Source of the DNA: Sulfuricaulis sp.
GTDB lineage: Bacteria > Pseudomonadota > Gammaproteobacteria > Acidiferrobacterales > Sulfurifustaceae
Reading direction: 5' to 3'
NCBI RefSeq assembly: GCF_024653915.1
Contig: NZ_JANLGY010000026.1
Location: forward strand, 1-64,000
DNA length: 64,000 nucleotides
In this document: piece by piece, positions 35,213-44,547 of the stretch
Layout: each line of letters opens with the position of its first letter
How positions within the stretch are numbered: position 1 is the stretch's first letter
Position numbers and translations under genes: made by a program
Notes under the pieces: model-generated
Seen by the model: only the letters and a program-made list of their open reading frames with translations
What the model was told of the DNA's origin: nothing
Database searches by the model: none

Positions 35213-36094
35213 TTATGTAAAGCGGGTACGGAATTGTTGCAGTGGAAGCATGGACTGGCCATTCGAATCATCGAGTAATGTCAGTACTTTTAATAACCCT
35301 TGTCCACATACTACGATGGGATGCGGCCCATCCATCCAAACTACTTTGCCGGACGTGCGATTTTCAATCGCGATATCTGGCAACGGCTTAGTCTCGATTA
35401 TACGTGCACGGACACCATTCACTAAGGTCATTGCTCCTTTATAGGGAAAGCCTACGGCGTCTACAAATCGAGCAATCCAGTCTGCTGACCGGTCCCATGG
35501 CACATGGTAATCGGCATCATCACGCCACAGGCTAATGCTCGCGTTTGCCTCCTCTTGGGGTGTTCCGGAAATGGCCTTCTCTTGATTTATTAAAGAAAAA
35601 ATATGACGCGCAAGAGTCAAGTAATTTTTCGTTACCAGATCAATTGCTGTCTCGATCTTGATTGGATAGCGTATCGGTGTAGATGACTGGGCGATAATAT
35701 CGCCCCGATCGTAGTTTGCTGCACCAAAAAGCGCACTGACTCCAACTAATGGCTCACCATTAATCAGGCACGACACTAAAGGGTTGAATCCCCGGTATCT
35801 GGGCAATAGCGAATCATGGAGAATTATCAGACGGTTCGCAGGTAAATCATTGATCAACCAGCGCCATGAAATCGCCAACGCGTATTGAGTTCTCACAGAT
35901 TGATAAAGGCTACGGTCGATGCACTTAAGGCCGACTTTTTCGCACAATGCAGATATCTCATCGTAGTAATCATTAGCCACATTGAGATCCCGAGCGACGA
36001 CAACTTCTTCAAACAAGTGGCCCAACTCTTCAAGAGAGTCATTCAGCACACTGTAACCCTTGCGGGTCATGAGAAATAAAGTAATCGGTTTCAT
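35213..36094 (-). CDS. Sugar N-formyltransferase-like protein
   Basis: A 293-residue protein of the formyltransferase fold, which uses N10-formyltetrahydrofolate. The signature ILHDSLLPRYRGFNP (91-105) contains His93 and the SLLPxYRG loop, and Asp129 lies in YDRGD. The family's Asn two residues before the His is Ile91 here. It follows a WecE-like aminotransferase, so formylation of a 4-amino-4,6-dideoxyhexose is the likely role. The missing Asn makes activity uncertain, though the folate loop is intact. Confidence 0.75.
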   Translation of the reverse strand: MKPITLFLMTRKGYSVLNDSLEELGHLFEEVVVARDLNVANDYYDEISALCEKVGLKCIDRSLYQSVRTQYALAISWRWLINDLPANRLIILHDSLLPRYRGFNPLVSCLINGEPLVGVSALFGAANYDRGDIIAQSSTPIRYPIKIETAIDLVTKNYLTLARHIFSLINQEKAISGTPQEEANASISLWRDDADYHVPWDRSADWIARFVDAVGFPYKGAMTLVNGVRARIIETKPLPDIAIENRTSGKVVWMDGPHPIVVCGQGLLKVLTLLDDSNGQSMLPLQQFRTRFT

Positions 36095-36323
36095 GACAAT
36101 CGCTGCGCGCCAGGAGGAATGAAGCGATAGCGCGTAGCCCTCGGTAGCCTCGCTTCGCGAGGCGTAGAGTCACTACGGCGGTTCTCAGCCGCAGGACGGC
36201 CGGGACCTGCGCAGCAGAATAACGCGCCGTGCCCGAGTGATCGCAAGGGACTGAGAAGTCCTGTCGCGTTTAGCGAGGGCCGGTGCACAACGTAAGGCTT
36301 CACCATCTTAGAATTGACGAGCA
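36095..36323 (-). other. GC-rich multi-hairpin insert, unknown
   Basis: About 230 bases much richer in G+C than the genes on either side. It holds several perfect stems: GCCTCG/CGAGGC (36147-36152 with 36158-36163), GCAGG/CCTGC (36191-36195 with 36206-36210) and GGACT/AGTCC (36248-36252 with 36257-36261). A 77-codon frame from GTG spans it on the minus strand, but its composition (Arg, Pro, Ser-rich) does not look like a conserved protein. A dispersed repeat or structured RNA is more likely. Confidence 0.45.
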
Positions 36324-37307
36324 CTACATGTTGTCCACGCTGGTATTTGACACCGCATTTTCGTCGCGTCGGGTAGCATCCATAACTGTGTCGGCAACAA
36401 TATATGCTGGTCGCTCCATGGTACGGAAGTGCATTCGAGCTAGATATTCACCAATAATGCCAATAGTAAATAACTGTGCACCGGAGAAAATGGCAATGAT
36501 GGACGCCAAAAATGCGAAGCCCGGCACGCTTACTCCTTCAATAAGGTACCGCCCTAAGACATAGGCCAGTATGCCTAGCCCGAGCAAGGTGAAGCCAAAC
36601 CCGATCATGCTAGCCAATTGCAAGGGTATCGTACTGAAGCCGGTCACCATGTTCATGGCATGGTTGAATAATTTTCTCACATTGTAGTTAGAGACTCCTA
36701 CCACACGCGGTTCGTGGCGAACCGCGATATGTGAGAAACGGGTAGTTCCCCAGGTAAGCAGCACATCAATGGAGACAAATGGGCCACGGAAATTGCAGAA
36801 AGAGTCCCGTAGTCTGGTTCGGAAAATGCGGAAAGCACTTGCATGGCGAGCTGTTTCAGCACCCATAGCGCCTTGCAAAACTATTTTAGTAATGCGCGAT
36901 GCTTGGTCTCTCCAAAAATTATGCTGCTCTCGTTCAGGCGTGCCGTATACCACGTCACAATGCTCATCAAGCTTTTCTAATAACTTGTAAATCTCTTCTG
37001 GGGGGTGCTGTAAATCATCGTCCATCGTAACGATGCTGGAATAGCATGCCGCTCGTATGCCGCAAAGCAGGGCGTTGTGTTGGCCGTAATTACGGCTCAA
37101 GCGGATGCCCACGACCCGATCGTCATCGCGAGCCAGAGATTGAATAGCAGTCCAGGAGGTGTCGGTAGCGCCGTCTTCGACAAAAATTATTTCGAAGTGA
37201 ATCGCCATCTCCTCCAGTGCAGATACCAAACGCCGGTGGAGAAGCGCCAAGGTTGCGGCGGAACGGAACACTGGCACAACCACTGAGATTCCAGGTTTCA
37301 CGTTCAT
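36324..37307 (-). CDS. GT2 polyprenyl-phosphate glycosyltransferase (DPM/GtrB/ArnC type)
   Basis: A 327-residue GT2 enzyme. It begins SVVVPVFRSAATLALL, has the TMDDDLQHPPEEI metal/donor motif and ends with two membrane segments (around LASMIGFGFTLLGLGILAYV and FAFLASIIAIFSGAQLFTIG), followed by GEYLARMH. This is the GtrB/ArnC layout; such enzymes load a sugar onto undecaprenyl phosphate for use by a periplasmic GT-C transferase. The neighbouring polytopic proteins could be that partner. Confidence 0.86.
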   Translation of the reverse strand: MNVKPGISVVVPVFRSAATLALLHRRLVSALEEMAIHFEIIFVEDGATDTSWTAIQSLARDDDRVVGIRLSRNYGQHNALLCGIRAACYSSIVTMDDDLQHPPEEIYKLLEKLDEHCDVVYGTPEREQHNFWRDQASRITKIVLQGAMGAETARHASAFRIFRTRLRDSFCNFRGPFVSIDVLLTWGTTRFSHIAVRHEPRVVGVSNYNVRKLFNHAMNMVTGFSTIPLQLASMIGFGFTLLGLGILAYVLGRYLIEGVSVPGFAFLASIIAIFSGAQLFTIGIIGEYLARMHFRTMERPAYIVADTVMDATRRDENAVSNTSVDNM

Positions 37308-37373
37308 AAGGATGCCATGGGTTGAATCATGTGAGCCTTAATTATGATTATTATACCGGTATTCGACCCTTCA

Positions 37374-39197
37374 TTAGCTTGTTGGGCGTTGATATTTCAT
37401 GCGGCGCGATAAGAAGAAAGTGGCGATTAAACCCGCGATAAATAAAGCCAGGAACCACAGGGTCAGCCTCACCCCAACTTCATGGCCTATACCTGCATAG
37501 GTCAACTCCAGGTTTCCCGCGGAATCGGGCATCACGCACATGGTCTCGCCAAAATCAACCAGCTTGCGATGTGAAAACTGACTTACTCCATTTACCATCC
37601 AGGGCTTGCCTACGTGCACATTTGTGCTGATGCAGTGGGTAATATCCCTGGTAGCGAAGACAATCCGGTTGGGTGACCAGTACACAGGCGTAATCGGAAC
37701 CCCATTCTGTAAAAATTCTCCCTGGTAACTTGGGTCACCAATACCCAATGCCTTGCGCGTTGCCGGCGTCAGATGGGAATCTCCCGAATGGAGAACGCCG
37801 ATATTAAATTTCAATGCCGCCTTGACCTCCGAAATCTGCCCCTCTTTCAATTCGATCGGCAGTCTGGAGTAATTAACAAACGGGCGCTCGCGCTGAAATG
37901 TCACTGGGGATGATCCGGATATTGTTGTGACACGCTCATGGGAAGAAACAAAAACGGTAAACGAAGCCAGAAAAATATCGACCAATATCAGAACCAGAAG
38001 ATAGGATGGTTTAATTTCAAACGCCCGAAATTTAAATGGCCGAATATCACCCACCCTAACGGCATAAATCAGAACGGCACCCACGACAAGCGGGCTCAGC
38101 AATCGCAATCTGGTTGTGCAGAGATGTGAGTCAAAGGTCGGAATTAGCTTGAGCAGGTACTGGAATTGAAAAGGATAGGTGTCGCCCGAGTAAGCAGCCA
38201 GCAGAAAAACAAAGGGAACAAGATAGATCGACTTTCGCGTCCGCCAAACCAGCAGTAAGACAAGCAAGATTGCCACAATGCCTAAATAATTGGCCTGTTC
38301 GTGGACTCCTGTGCAGGTAAGAGAGTTGCAGGTAAGAGAGTCCAATAGAACTTCCCGATACGACAAATAGGGCCAGGACGCAAATTTAAATATCTCAAAA
38401 AACTCGACGTGAAAACCCCCGACTGCTTTTCTCGGGAAGTCGAGCATCACTGGCAACAGGGTAACGAAACGATATGTCGCGAGCAATCCAAAGCCAATGA
38501 AAGCCTGAACTATCCAGAGTGACATCCTGCGAATATCAATTACCTTTGTCCAGACCTGCCATATAAAAACCACCCCCAGCACCAGCAGCATATATTGGAA
38601 GGTATAAAGCGGGCCGTCGCAAAACGCGAGCGCAAGCAGTAAACCGAATGTAAATCCGGCATACCAACGGCTTGCGAAATTCAGCAGCAGATATAGCAAG
38701 GCGGGTAACACCAAGATATTCAGAAATATGATATGTCCGGCATAAAGATGCCAAGCAAGCGCATTGCCAAAAAGGACATAGAGTGTAAAAAATAGTTGCT
38801 GAAATGGGCTCAGCTTGAAATGCCCAGCCAATTTCCAGCAGCCTGCGTAGCCAACCAGATAGTAAGCAACGAGAGCAAGCCGTAGTCCGACATAGGGTCC
38901 AAAAAGGATTGAGAGGCCACCGAATAAACCGTAGGGCGCAAATTGGGAATTTATCAGCGGCATGCCACCGGCTATCCATGGGTTGTTTCCTGGCCATTGG
39001 CCGAAATACACAAGCGTCTGCTGGATAGCTCCGAAGCGTTGCTCAACTTGATCCCAATCCCATTTTCCATCCAGTTCAAAAATGATGGGTAAAAATGAGA
39101 TGGGGGACAGATAAATTAGCAGTATGAAAATACCAAGAAAAACGAATGCACGCTGCCCCAGCTTCACGGATAGTCGGCTTGTAAGGGCGATTTGCAT
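37374..39197 (-). CDS. Polytopic membrane protein, GT-C/YfhO-like
   Basis: A 607-residue protein with about a dozen membrane segments, then a C-terminal soluble part (about 430-580) and a last membrane helix. The first periplasmic loop (DGKWDWDQVEQRFGAIQQ, then GNNPWIAGGMPLINSQF) resembles YfhO-type proteins. It may use the polyprenyl-linked sugar made by the adjacent GT2 enzyme. A perfect 15-base tandem duplication (38312-38341) repeats five codons giving SLTCNSLTCT. Confidence 0.55.
   Translation of the reverse strand: MQIALTSRLSVKLGQRAFVFLGIFILLIYLSPISFLPIIFELDGKWDWDQVEQRFGAIQQTLVYFGQWPGNNPWIAGGMPLINSQFAPYGLFGGLSILFGPYVGLRLALVAYYLVGYAGCWKLAGHFKLSPFQQLFFTLYVLFGNALAWHLYAGHIIFLNILVLPALLYLLLNFASRWYAGFTFGLLLALAFCDGPLYTFQYMLLVLGVVFIWQVWTKVIDIRRMSLWIVQAFIGFGLLATYRFVTLLPVMLDFPRKAVGGFHVEFFEIFKFASWPYLSYREVLLDSLTCNSLTCTGVHEQANYLGIVAILLVLLLVWRTRKSIYLVPFVFLLAAYSGDTYPFQFQYLLKLIPTFDSHLCTTRLRLLSPLVVGAVLIYAVRVGDIRPFKFRAFEIKPSYLLVLILVDIFLASFTVFVSSHERVTTISGSSPVTFQRERPFVNYSRLPIELKEGQISEVKAALKFNIGVLHSGDSHLTPATRKALGIGDPSYQGEFLQNGVPITPVYWSPNRIVFATRDITHCISTNVHVGKPWMVNGVSQFSHRKLVDFGETMCVMPDSAGNLELTYAGIGHEVGVRLTLWFLALFIAGLIATFFLSRRMKYQRPTS
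38312..38341. repeat. 15-base tandem duplication inside a gene
   Basis: Two exact, head-to-tail copies of a 15-base unit (38312-38326, 38327-38341). They keep frame and add five residues to the membrane protein. The likely origin is slippage or short duplication. Confidence 0.8.
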
Positions 39198-39212
39198 AAT
39201 ATATTGATTTTG

Positions 39213-40181
39213 TTACAGGGGTGCATCAGCATTTAATTGCGCATTCACCATCAACCGCACTACGTCGTGCATTTTATACCGCGCCTGCCATCCCAGCTTT
39301 TCACAAGCCTTCGCCGGATTTCCGTGGCCAACCATAAGATCGGTGGGTCGTAGCAGAGTCTTGTCTATTACAACGTGATCGCGCCAATTGAGCCCCACAC
39401 AAGAGAAGGCCACGTCTACAAACTTTTCGAGACTGTAGCTCTCCCCCGTTGCAATCACAAAGTCATCTGGGATGTCCTGCTGCATCATCAGCCACATGGC
39501 CTCGATATATTCCGGCGCCCAACCCCAATCACGCCGGATCGAAATATTCCCCAAATACAGTTTCTCATCGCTTCCTGAAGCGATTCTACAGGCGGCAGCA
39601 ACAATCTTTTTGGTCACAAAACGTTCCGGCCGTAGTGGTGACTCATGGTTAAAGAGAATGCCGGAGCACGCAAACATTCCATAGGCCTCGCGATAATTCG
39701 CCACTTCCCAGAACGCGGCTGATTTCGCTACGGCATAGGGACTCCTCGGCCGAAATGGAGCGGACTCATCTGCCGGAGTGCCACCTGTATCACCAAAACA
39801 CTCACTCGAACCCGCGTTGTAGAATTTGATTGGTTTGGAATAAAAACGTATCGCCTCGAGAAAATTTAACGTGCCAACACTGATACTATCCAAAGTTTCT
39901 ACCGGTTGCTGAAATGACAGCCCCACGGAACTTTGACCCGCCAGGTTATAGACCTCGTCGGGCTGTATCTTCATGAGGGCCTGTAAAACACTGCGGAAAT
40001 CATTAATGGCAACCGATTCCAGGTTTATGCGATTGCAGATCCCTAATCGTGTCAGGTTGTGAAACGATGACATTTGTGCGTCACGAGAAGTGCCGCAAAC
40101 TACATACCCCTTACCAAGCAGAAACTTTGCAAGATAGGCCCCGTCCTGTCCTGACACTCCACATATAAGAGCTTTTTTCAT
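39213..40181 (-). CDS. GDP-mannose 4,6-dehydratase-family protein (short paralogue)
   Basis: A 322-residue extended SDR of the Gmd/Rmd family. N-terminal [19 protein letters not shown], active-site NAGSSECFGD, the Tyr/Lys pair in SPYAVAKSAAFW, and FNHESPLRPERFVTKKI all match Gmd. It is about 50 residues shorter than the canonical gmd product at 43427-44545. It could be a dehydratase or reductase on another GDP-sugar, such as the GDP-heptose made by this locus (as in 6-deoxyheptose pathways), but that is inference. Confidence 0.8.
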   Translation of the reverse strand: MKKALICGVSGQDGAYLAKFLLGKGYVVCGTSRDAQMSSFHNLTRLGICNRINLESVAINDFRSVLQALMKIQPDEVYNLAGQSSVGLSFQQPVETLDSISVGTLNFLEAIRFYSKPIKFYNAGSSECFGDTGGTPADESAPFRPRSPYAVAKSAAFWEVANYREAYGMFACSGILFNHESPLRPERFVTKKIVAAACRIASGSDEKLYLGNISIRRDWGWAPEYIEAMWLMMQQDIPDDFVIATGESYSLEKFVDVAFSCVGLNWRDHVVIDKTLLRPTDLMVGHGNPAKACEKLGWQARYKMHDVVRLMVNAQLNADAPL

Positions 40182-40345
40182 AAAAGTTATTTTATAAGTC
40201 GAGGGTTCAACACATTGCTTATATCTGTGTTCATGATCTGGAAACAGTTATTACAGCAGGACATTTCGACATGTATTTATCCAACGCACATATTTCATAA
40301 TGCCAAATAGCATAGGAACGTATGCAGGCACACCCGTTATCGTGC

Positions 40346-41290
40346 TTATGCAACATAACATCTGCTTTTATTTTTTATGGCAGCCAACATCACAAAAGCT
40401 CCTGGCAGGGAAGATACCCACAACACCAATAGAAATAACAGCGACAGAGCAATTGCCAACTGCCCATCGGCCCCTCCAGTCACAAGGAGACCGACCAGAA
40501 CGCCTTCGCGCACACCAAGGCCACCTATGGAAATCGGGAGGCTGGCGGCTACGGCAACAACAGGTATGACAACAAGATAGGTAACGAATGGCAATTCAAG
40601 ACCAATGCTGCGCCCCAAATAATAGTAGATAAAGATAACTAACCCTTGCATGGCTACAGTGAGCCCGATAGCCGCAAGGATGATTTTTTTTGCAGATCTG
40701 TAGGAATGACACAGACTGATGATTTCCAGCAGGCCTTTGCGTACACGGGTATGCTGATATTTACGCGCCAGTCTTTCGATCAGGCCTATGAAACGAGAAG
40801 TAAGGAACAGCCAAGAGCCAGTAATAACTACCAGCACTGCTATCAAGAGAAATATTTTTCTGGAACCGACCAGGTTAACATCCAGGGACAGAAGAAGACC
40901 AGTTGCTCCAATGGCCAGTACAACGACTAGACCAATAATTCTATCGACTATCGCTGACGCGATAAGTATCTTGGCACTTAAACCACGCAGAGTTAGATGC
41001 AAAGTTCGTATAGCATCCCCACCCATACCCGTTGGTAAAACGTTGTTAAAAAATATCCCCAGATAGTAGCTGGGCAGTACCTTGAGAAACGGCGGCGAGG
41101 TGCCTCTATACCTGAAAAGCAGCCACCATCGAAGTCCCCCAAGCAAGAACACAGAGATATGAAGACCAATTGCACCGATGATTTGTATCGGCTTAATCAA
41201 TGTCAGAATCTTTGCGATGTTATCGCCATCAACACTGGAAAACAGCCAGTAGATTAATCCGCATGTTATGAGTATTTTTACAAATACCAA
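40346..41290 (-). CDS. Lysylphosphatidylglycerol synthase/flippase-like membrane protein
   Basis: About 314 residues with seven to eight membrane segments, of the UPF0104/LPG-synthase transmembrane family (PSYYLGIFFNNVLPTGMGGDAIR and SLPISIGGLGVREGVL are its two signatures). These proteins occur widely in polysaccharide loci and may flip polyprenyl-linked sugars; function is unproven. The start is uncertain: TTG at 41290 is the first codon found, but the frame extends upstream through a basic DKKK segment typical of this family, possibly from a CTG at 41314 with GGAG eight bases ahead. Confidence 0.75.
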   Translation of the reverse strand: MVFVKILITCGLIYWLFSSVDGDNIAKILTLIKPIQIIGAIGLHISVFLLGGLRWWLLFRYRGTSPPFLKVLPSYYLGIFFNNVLPTGMGGDAIRTLHLTLRGLSAKILIASAIVDRIIGLVVVLAIGATGLLLSLDVNLVGSRKIFLLIAVLVVITGSWLFLTSRFIGLIERLARKYQHTRVRKGLLEIISLCHSYRSAKKIILAAIGLTVAMQGLVIFIYYYLGRSIGLELPFVTYLVVIPVVAVAASLPISIGGLGVREGVLVGLLVTGGADGQLAIALSLLFLLVLWVSSLPGAFVMLAAIKNKSRCYVA

Positions 41291-41426
41291 GGCTGTTATT
41301 TTTTTCTTATCCAGGTCGTGTACTCCAAATCTATTACGGGATCTATTAATTTCCTAGGTGCTAATATTTCATGGCAATAGAACAGATCAGAGCGCGAGCC
41401 TTTTCCAGCCTAGCAATAAGATTTTG

Positions 41427-41457
41427 CTAAAAATAGAGCAGGAACGCTGTTCCTGCT
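41427..41457 (-). terminator. Intrinsic terminator inside the locus
   Basis: A perfect 9-base stem (41437-41445 with 41449-41457, AGCAGGAAC/GTTCCTGCT, 3-base loop) is followed on the minus strand by CTATTTTT. It overlaps the end of the asparagine-synthase fragment. It would stop unmodified RNA polymerase in mid-locus unless read through. Confidence 0.65.
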
Positions 41458-41639
41458 TCACTCAGATCAATGATCACAAGCCGTCGATGGGCCAAGCCGG
41501 TTCGGCTGTTCGTAGAGAGCCAGAGTCCTTCACCATCCGGCCCCCGCATGCGCATGGCATCACGCATCCGCACCAGTTCTTCCTGGTCAGCCGGCGCTGC
41601 CTGCTGCCCGTAGGCGAACACGCCAGCGATACCGCACAT
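41427..41639 (-). pseudogene. 5' remnant of an asparagine synthase (AsnB-like)
   Basis: Only about 62 residues of the glutaminase domain remain. It starts MCGIAGVFAYG with the catalytic Cys2 and continues with MRMRGPDGEGLW, LAHRRLVIIDLSEAG, then a junk tail and stop; a full AsnB has about 600 residues. O-antigen AsnB-like proteins amidate uronic acids. The rest has been deleted, with the junction about where the terminator hairpin lies. It starts directly behind the preceding methyltransferase gene. Confidence 0.8.
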
Positions 41640-42368
41640 CTACTTAACTGCCACAGCCAGAAGGTTCTGCGTGAGGATATGGTCCTTTCCGCCAGCACCC
41701 GTCTCGGCCGCCAGATACAAGCGCAGAATCCCACGAATGCACTTCCAAACTATCCAGCGTGCCGCGCTTCGGATCCCGCGTGGAACAGGCGTATCCTCGT
41801 AAGACTTGATGGAGGAAAAACCATAAGCCAGGAACAACTGACTGATAGCTTCACGCGTAAACGCCTGCTCATGGGTCAGATCGCCATATCGAATCATGCC
41901 AAAAAACGGTGAACCTCCGTTTGGCGTATGCACAATACAACGCCCGCCACAGCGGAGAACGCGATGAGTTGCAGCAGCAAACTCCATGAGTTCGTCCTTC
42001 GTCAGGTGCTCAATGACATCGAAGGCCACAACAACATCCACGCTCTCGTTCGCCTGAGCACGTAGAGCGCTGAAAAGATCACCCTCTCTCACGCCATCGA
42101 TACCTAGGCGCCGTGCCGCGGCGACCTGTTCTGGAGAACGGTCAAATCCAGTGACATTCTGGTACCCTAACCGACGCGCAAAATGAATCAACGCTCCATG
42201 GCCACAGCCGACCTCTACAATAACGGCGTTCCTGTCATATGGAAAATGAAGACGGATGAGGCGCTCAAGATAACTCGAGCGAGGGGCAAGATTTTCGATG
42301 GACGCAGGGGCTGGCGACGTGAGTCGGCTCTGGACATATCTTTGATAAAGAACTTCCCGATAGTCCAT
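41640..42368 (-). CDS. Class I SAM-dependent methyltransferase
   Basis: A 242-residue methyltransferase: motif I VIVEVGCGHGALIHFA, the acidic end of strand 2 at GFDRS, and motif DVVVAFDVIEHLTKDEL, as in Methyltransf_11/23 proteins. Probably acts on a sugar of the O-unit. Followed without gap by the asparagine-synthase fragment. A 107-base gap separates it from fcl. Confidence 0.8.
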   Translation of the reverse strand: MDYREVLYQRYVQSRLTSPAPASIENLAPRSSYLERLIRLHFPYDRNAVIVEVGCGHGALIHFARRLGYQNVTGFDRSPEQVAAARRLGIDGVREGDLFSALRAQANESVDVVVAFDVIEHLTKDELMEFAAATHRVLRCGGRCIVHTPNGGSPFFGMIRYGDLTHEQAFTREAISQLFLAYGFSSIKSYEDTPVPRGIRSAARWIVWKCIRGILRLYLAAETGAGGKDHILTQNLLAVAVK

Positions 42369-42475
42369 TTATTCCCTCGCCATATCGCTTCGTGTGCCAG
42401 GCTGACATCTGGCCCGATTCACGTAACCCAAGAAAATACCGGATCTGCCCTGGTGTCGGTTATGCACTAAGAGAC

Positions 42476-43423
42476 TTATACCGCGTGGGTGATGTTCTTC
42501 AAAAAATCCGAGTAGGCTTTGGATATTCCTTCCCTGAGGTTGGTCTTGGCTTGCCAGCCAAGTGCGAGCAACCGAGAAACATCCAACAGCTTGCGAGGTG
42601 TGCCATCCGGTTTCGAGCCGTCGAATACCAGCGTTCCATGAAACTCAACGACTTGCGCCACAAGTTCTGCCAGTTCATGTATGGTAACCTCCCGGCCTGA
42701 ACCGATGTTTATAAACTCACCGATCTCCTTGGCGTTGCGGCCCTCCATCAGAAAAACACATGCATCAGCGAGGTCATCGCTGTACAGAAATTCTCGCCGC
42801 GGTGTTCCCGTGCCCCAGACCACAACTTCCTTCCCCCCATTCGTTTTGGCCTCATGCATTTTTCTGATCAGCGCAGGCAACACATGGGAATTCTGCAAAT
42901 CGTAATTGTCACCCGGGCCATAGAGATTAGTTGGCATGGCACTGATGTAATTTGTACCGTACTGGCGGTTGTAGGCATCGCACATCTTGATGCCGGCGAT
43001 CTTGGCGATGGCATAAGGCTCGTTGGTGGGTTCGAGCAAGCCCGTCAGCAGGTGCTCCTCTTTCATCGGTTGCGGGGCGTACTTGGGGTAAATACAACTC
43101 GATCCGAGGAACATGAGTTTTTTCACGCCGTGCCGATACGAAGCGTGAATGACGTTCGACTCGATCATCAGGTTCTGGTAGATGAAATCGGCCCGGTAAG
43201 TGTTGTTGGCGTGGATGCCGCCAACCCTGGCGGCGGCAAGAAAAACATATTCCGGCCGCTCGCGCGCAAAGAACTCATCCACCGCCCGCTGGTCAAGCAA
43301 ATCCAGCTCCGCGTGGGTGCGCAACGACAAATTGGAATATCCGCCCGATCGAAGCCTGCGGGTAATCGCCGAACCCACCAGTCCGCGATGGCCGGCGATA
43401 TAAATCTTGCTGTCGGGTTTCAT
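42476..43423 (-). CDS. fcl: GDP-L-fucose synthase
   Basis: A 315-residue bifunctional epimerase/reductase (Fcl/WcaG) turning GDP-4-keto-6-deoxymannose into GDP-L-fucose. Motifs: [12 protein letters not shown] at the N-terminus, GSSCIYPK, and the Tyr/Lys site in [18 protein letters not shown], followed by [14 protein letters not shown]. It follows gmd by three bases and completes the manC-gmd-fcl set. Confidence 0.94.
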   Translation of the reverse strand: MKPDSKIYIAGHRGLVGSAITRRLRSGGYSNLSLRTHAELDLLDQRAVDEFFARERPEYVFLAAARVGGIHANNTYRADFIYQNLMIESNVIHASYRHGVKKLMFLGSSCIYPKYAPQPMKEEHLLTGLLEPTNEPYAIAKIAGIKMCDAYNRQYGTNYISAMPTNLYGPGDNYDLQNSHVLPALIRKMHEAKTNGGKEVVVWGTGTPRREFLYSDDLADACVFLMEGRNAKEIGEFINIGSGREVTIHELAELVAQVVEFHGTLVFDGSKPDGTPRKLLDVSRLLALGWQAKTNLREGISKAYSDFLKNITHAV

Positions 43424-43426
43424 GGT

Positions 43427-44545
43427 CTATTCGTGATAATCGTAGGCAGAGTAGCCATGCCGCTTCACCAGTTCGTCACGCTCGGCCGCTTTCAGGTCCT
43501 CGCGTACCATCTCGGCGACCAAGTCCTTGAACTTGATCTTGGGTTTCCAGCCTAGCTTCTTTTTAGCCTTGGACGCATCGCCCAGCAGAGTCTCCACTTC
43601 CGTCGGACGGAAATAGCGCGAATCGACGCGCACGACGACCTGGTCCTTGCGCGGATCGGCCTTGCCCTTGCCATCGACTGCGCTGATCACTCCTGTTTCT
43701 TTCAACCCTTTGCCACGCCATTCAATCCTCATTCCAATCTCTTTGGCGGCAGCGTTCACAAAATCGCGGACGCTGTACTGCTCGCCGGTGGCGATGACAA
43801 AATCCTCCGGATTCTTCTGCTGCAACACCAGCCACTGCGCCTCAACGAAGTCGCGCGCGTGGCCCCAATCACGTTTGGCATCCAGGTTGCCGAGGTAGAG
43901 ACAGTTCTGCAGACCCAGCTTGATGCGTACCAGTGCCCGGGTGATCTTGCGCGTAACAAATGTCTCACCGCGCGTCGGCGATTCATGATTGAAAAGGATG
44001 CCGTTGCAGGCATATAGGCCATAGGCCTCGCGGTAATTCACCGTTATCCAGTAGGCATAGAGCTTGGCCACGGCATAGGGTGAACGTGGATAAAACGGTG
44101 TTGTCTCACGCTGGGGTATCTCCTGGACCTTGCCATACAGTTCCGAGGTCGAGGCCTGGTAAAAACGGGTTTTCTTTTCCAAGCCCAGGATTCGTATGGC
44201 TTCCAGCAAGCGCAACGCGCCCAGAGCATCGGAATCCGCCGTGTATTCCGGTTCCTCGAACGACACGGCCACGTGACTCTGGGCGGCGAGATTATAGATC
44301 TCATCTGGCTGAACCTGCTGCACAATGCGAATCAAACTGCTGGAATCGGTCATATCGCCATAGTGCAGGACAAATTTACGTGCCTTCACATGTGGGTCTT
44401 GGTACAGGTGATCAATTCGATCTGTGTTGAACAGTGACGTCCGACGCTTAATGCCGTGCACCTCATAGCCTTTCTTTAACAAGAATTCAGCCAAGTAGGC
44501 TCCGTCCTGGCCGGTGATACCCGTGATAAGCGCTTTTTTAGCCAT
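43427..44545 (-). CDS. gmd: GDP-mannose 4,6-dehydratase
   Basis: A 372-residue canonical Gmd. Signatures: [46 protein letters not shown], the Tyr/Lys pair in [12 protein letters not shown], and [17 protein letters not shown]. It produces GDP-4-keto-6-deoxy-D-mannose, used by the adjacent fcl. Length and motifs match E. coli Gmd closely. Three bases separate it from manC. Confidence 0.95.
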   Translation of the reverse strand: MAKKALITGITGQDGAYLAEFLLKKGYEVHGIKRRTSLFNTDRIDHLYQDPHVKARKFVLHYGDMTDSSSLIRIVQQVQPDEIYNLAAQSHVAVSFEEPEYTADSDALGALRLLEAIRILGLEKKTRFYQASTSELYGKVQEIPQRETTPFYPRSPYAVAKLYAYWITVNYREAYGLYACNGILFNHESPTRGETFVTRKITRALVRIKLGLQNCLYLGNLDAKRDWGHARDFVEAQWLVLQQKNPEDFVIATGEQYSVRDFVNAAAKEIGMRIEWRGKGLKETGVISAVDGKGKADPRKDQVVVRVDSRYFRPTEVETLLGDASKAKKKLGWKPKIKFKDLVAEMVREDLKAAERDELVKRHGYSAYDYHE

Positions 44546-44547
44546 CT

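Noticed and set aside
36091-36324. A 77-codon frame from GTG across the GC-rich insert
   Set aside because: Follows a repeat-like structured segment, with no recognisable domain and biased composition; treated as non-coding.
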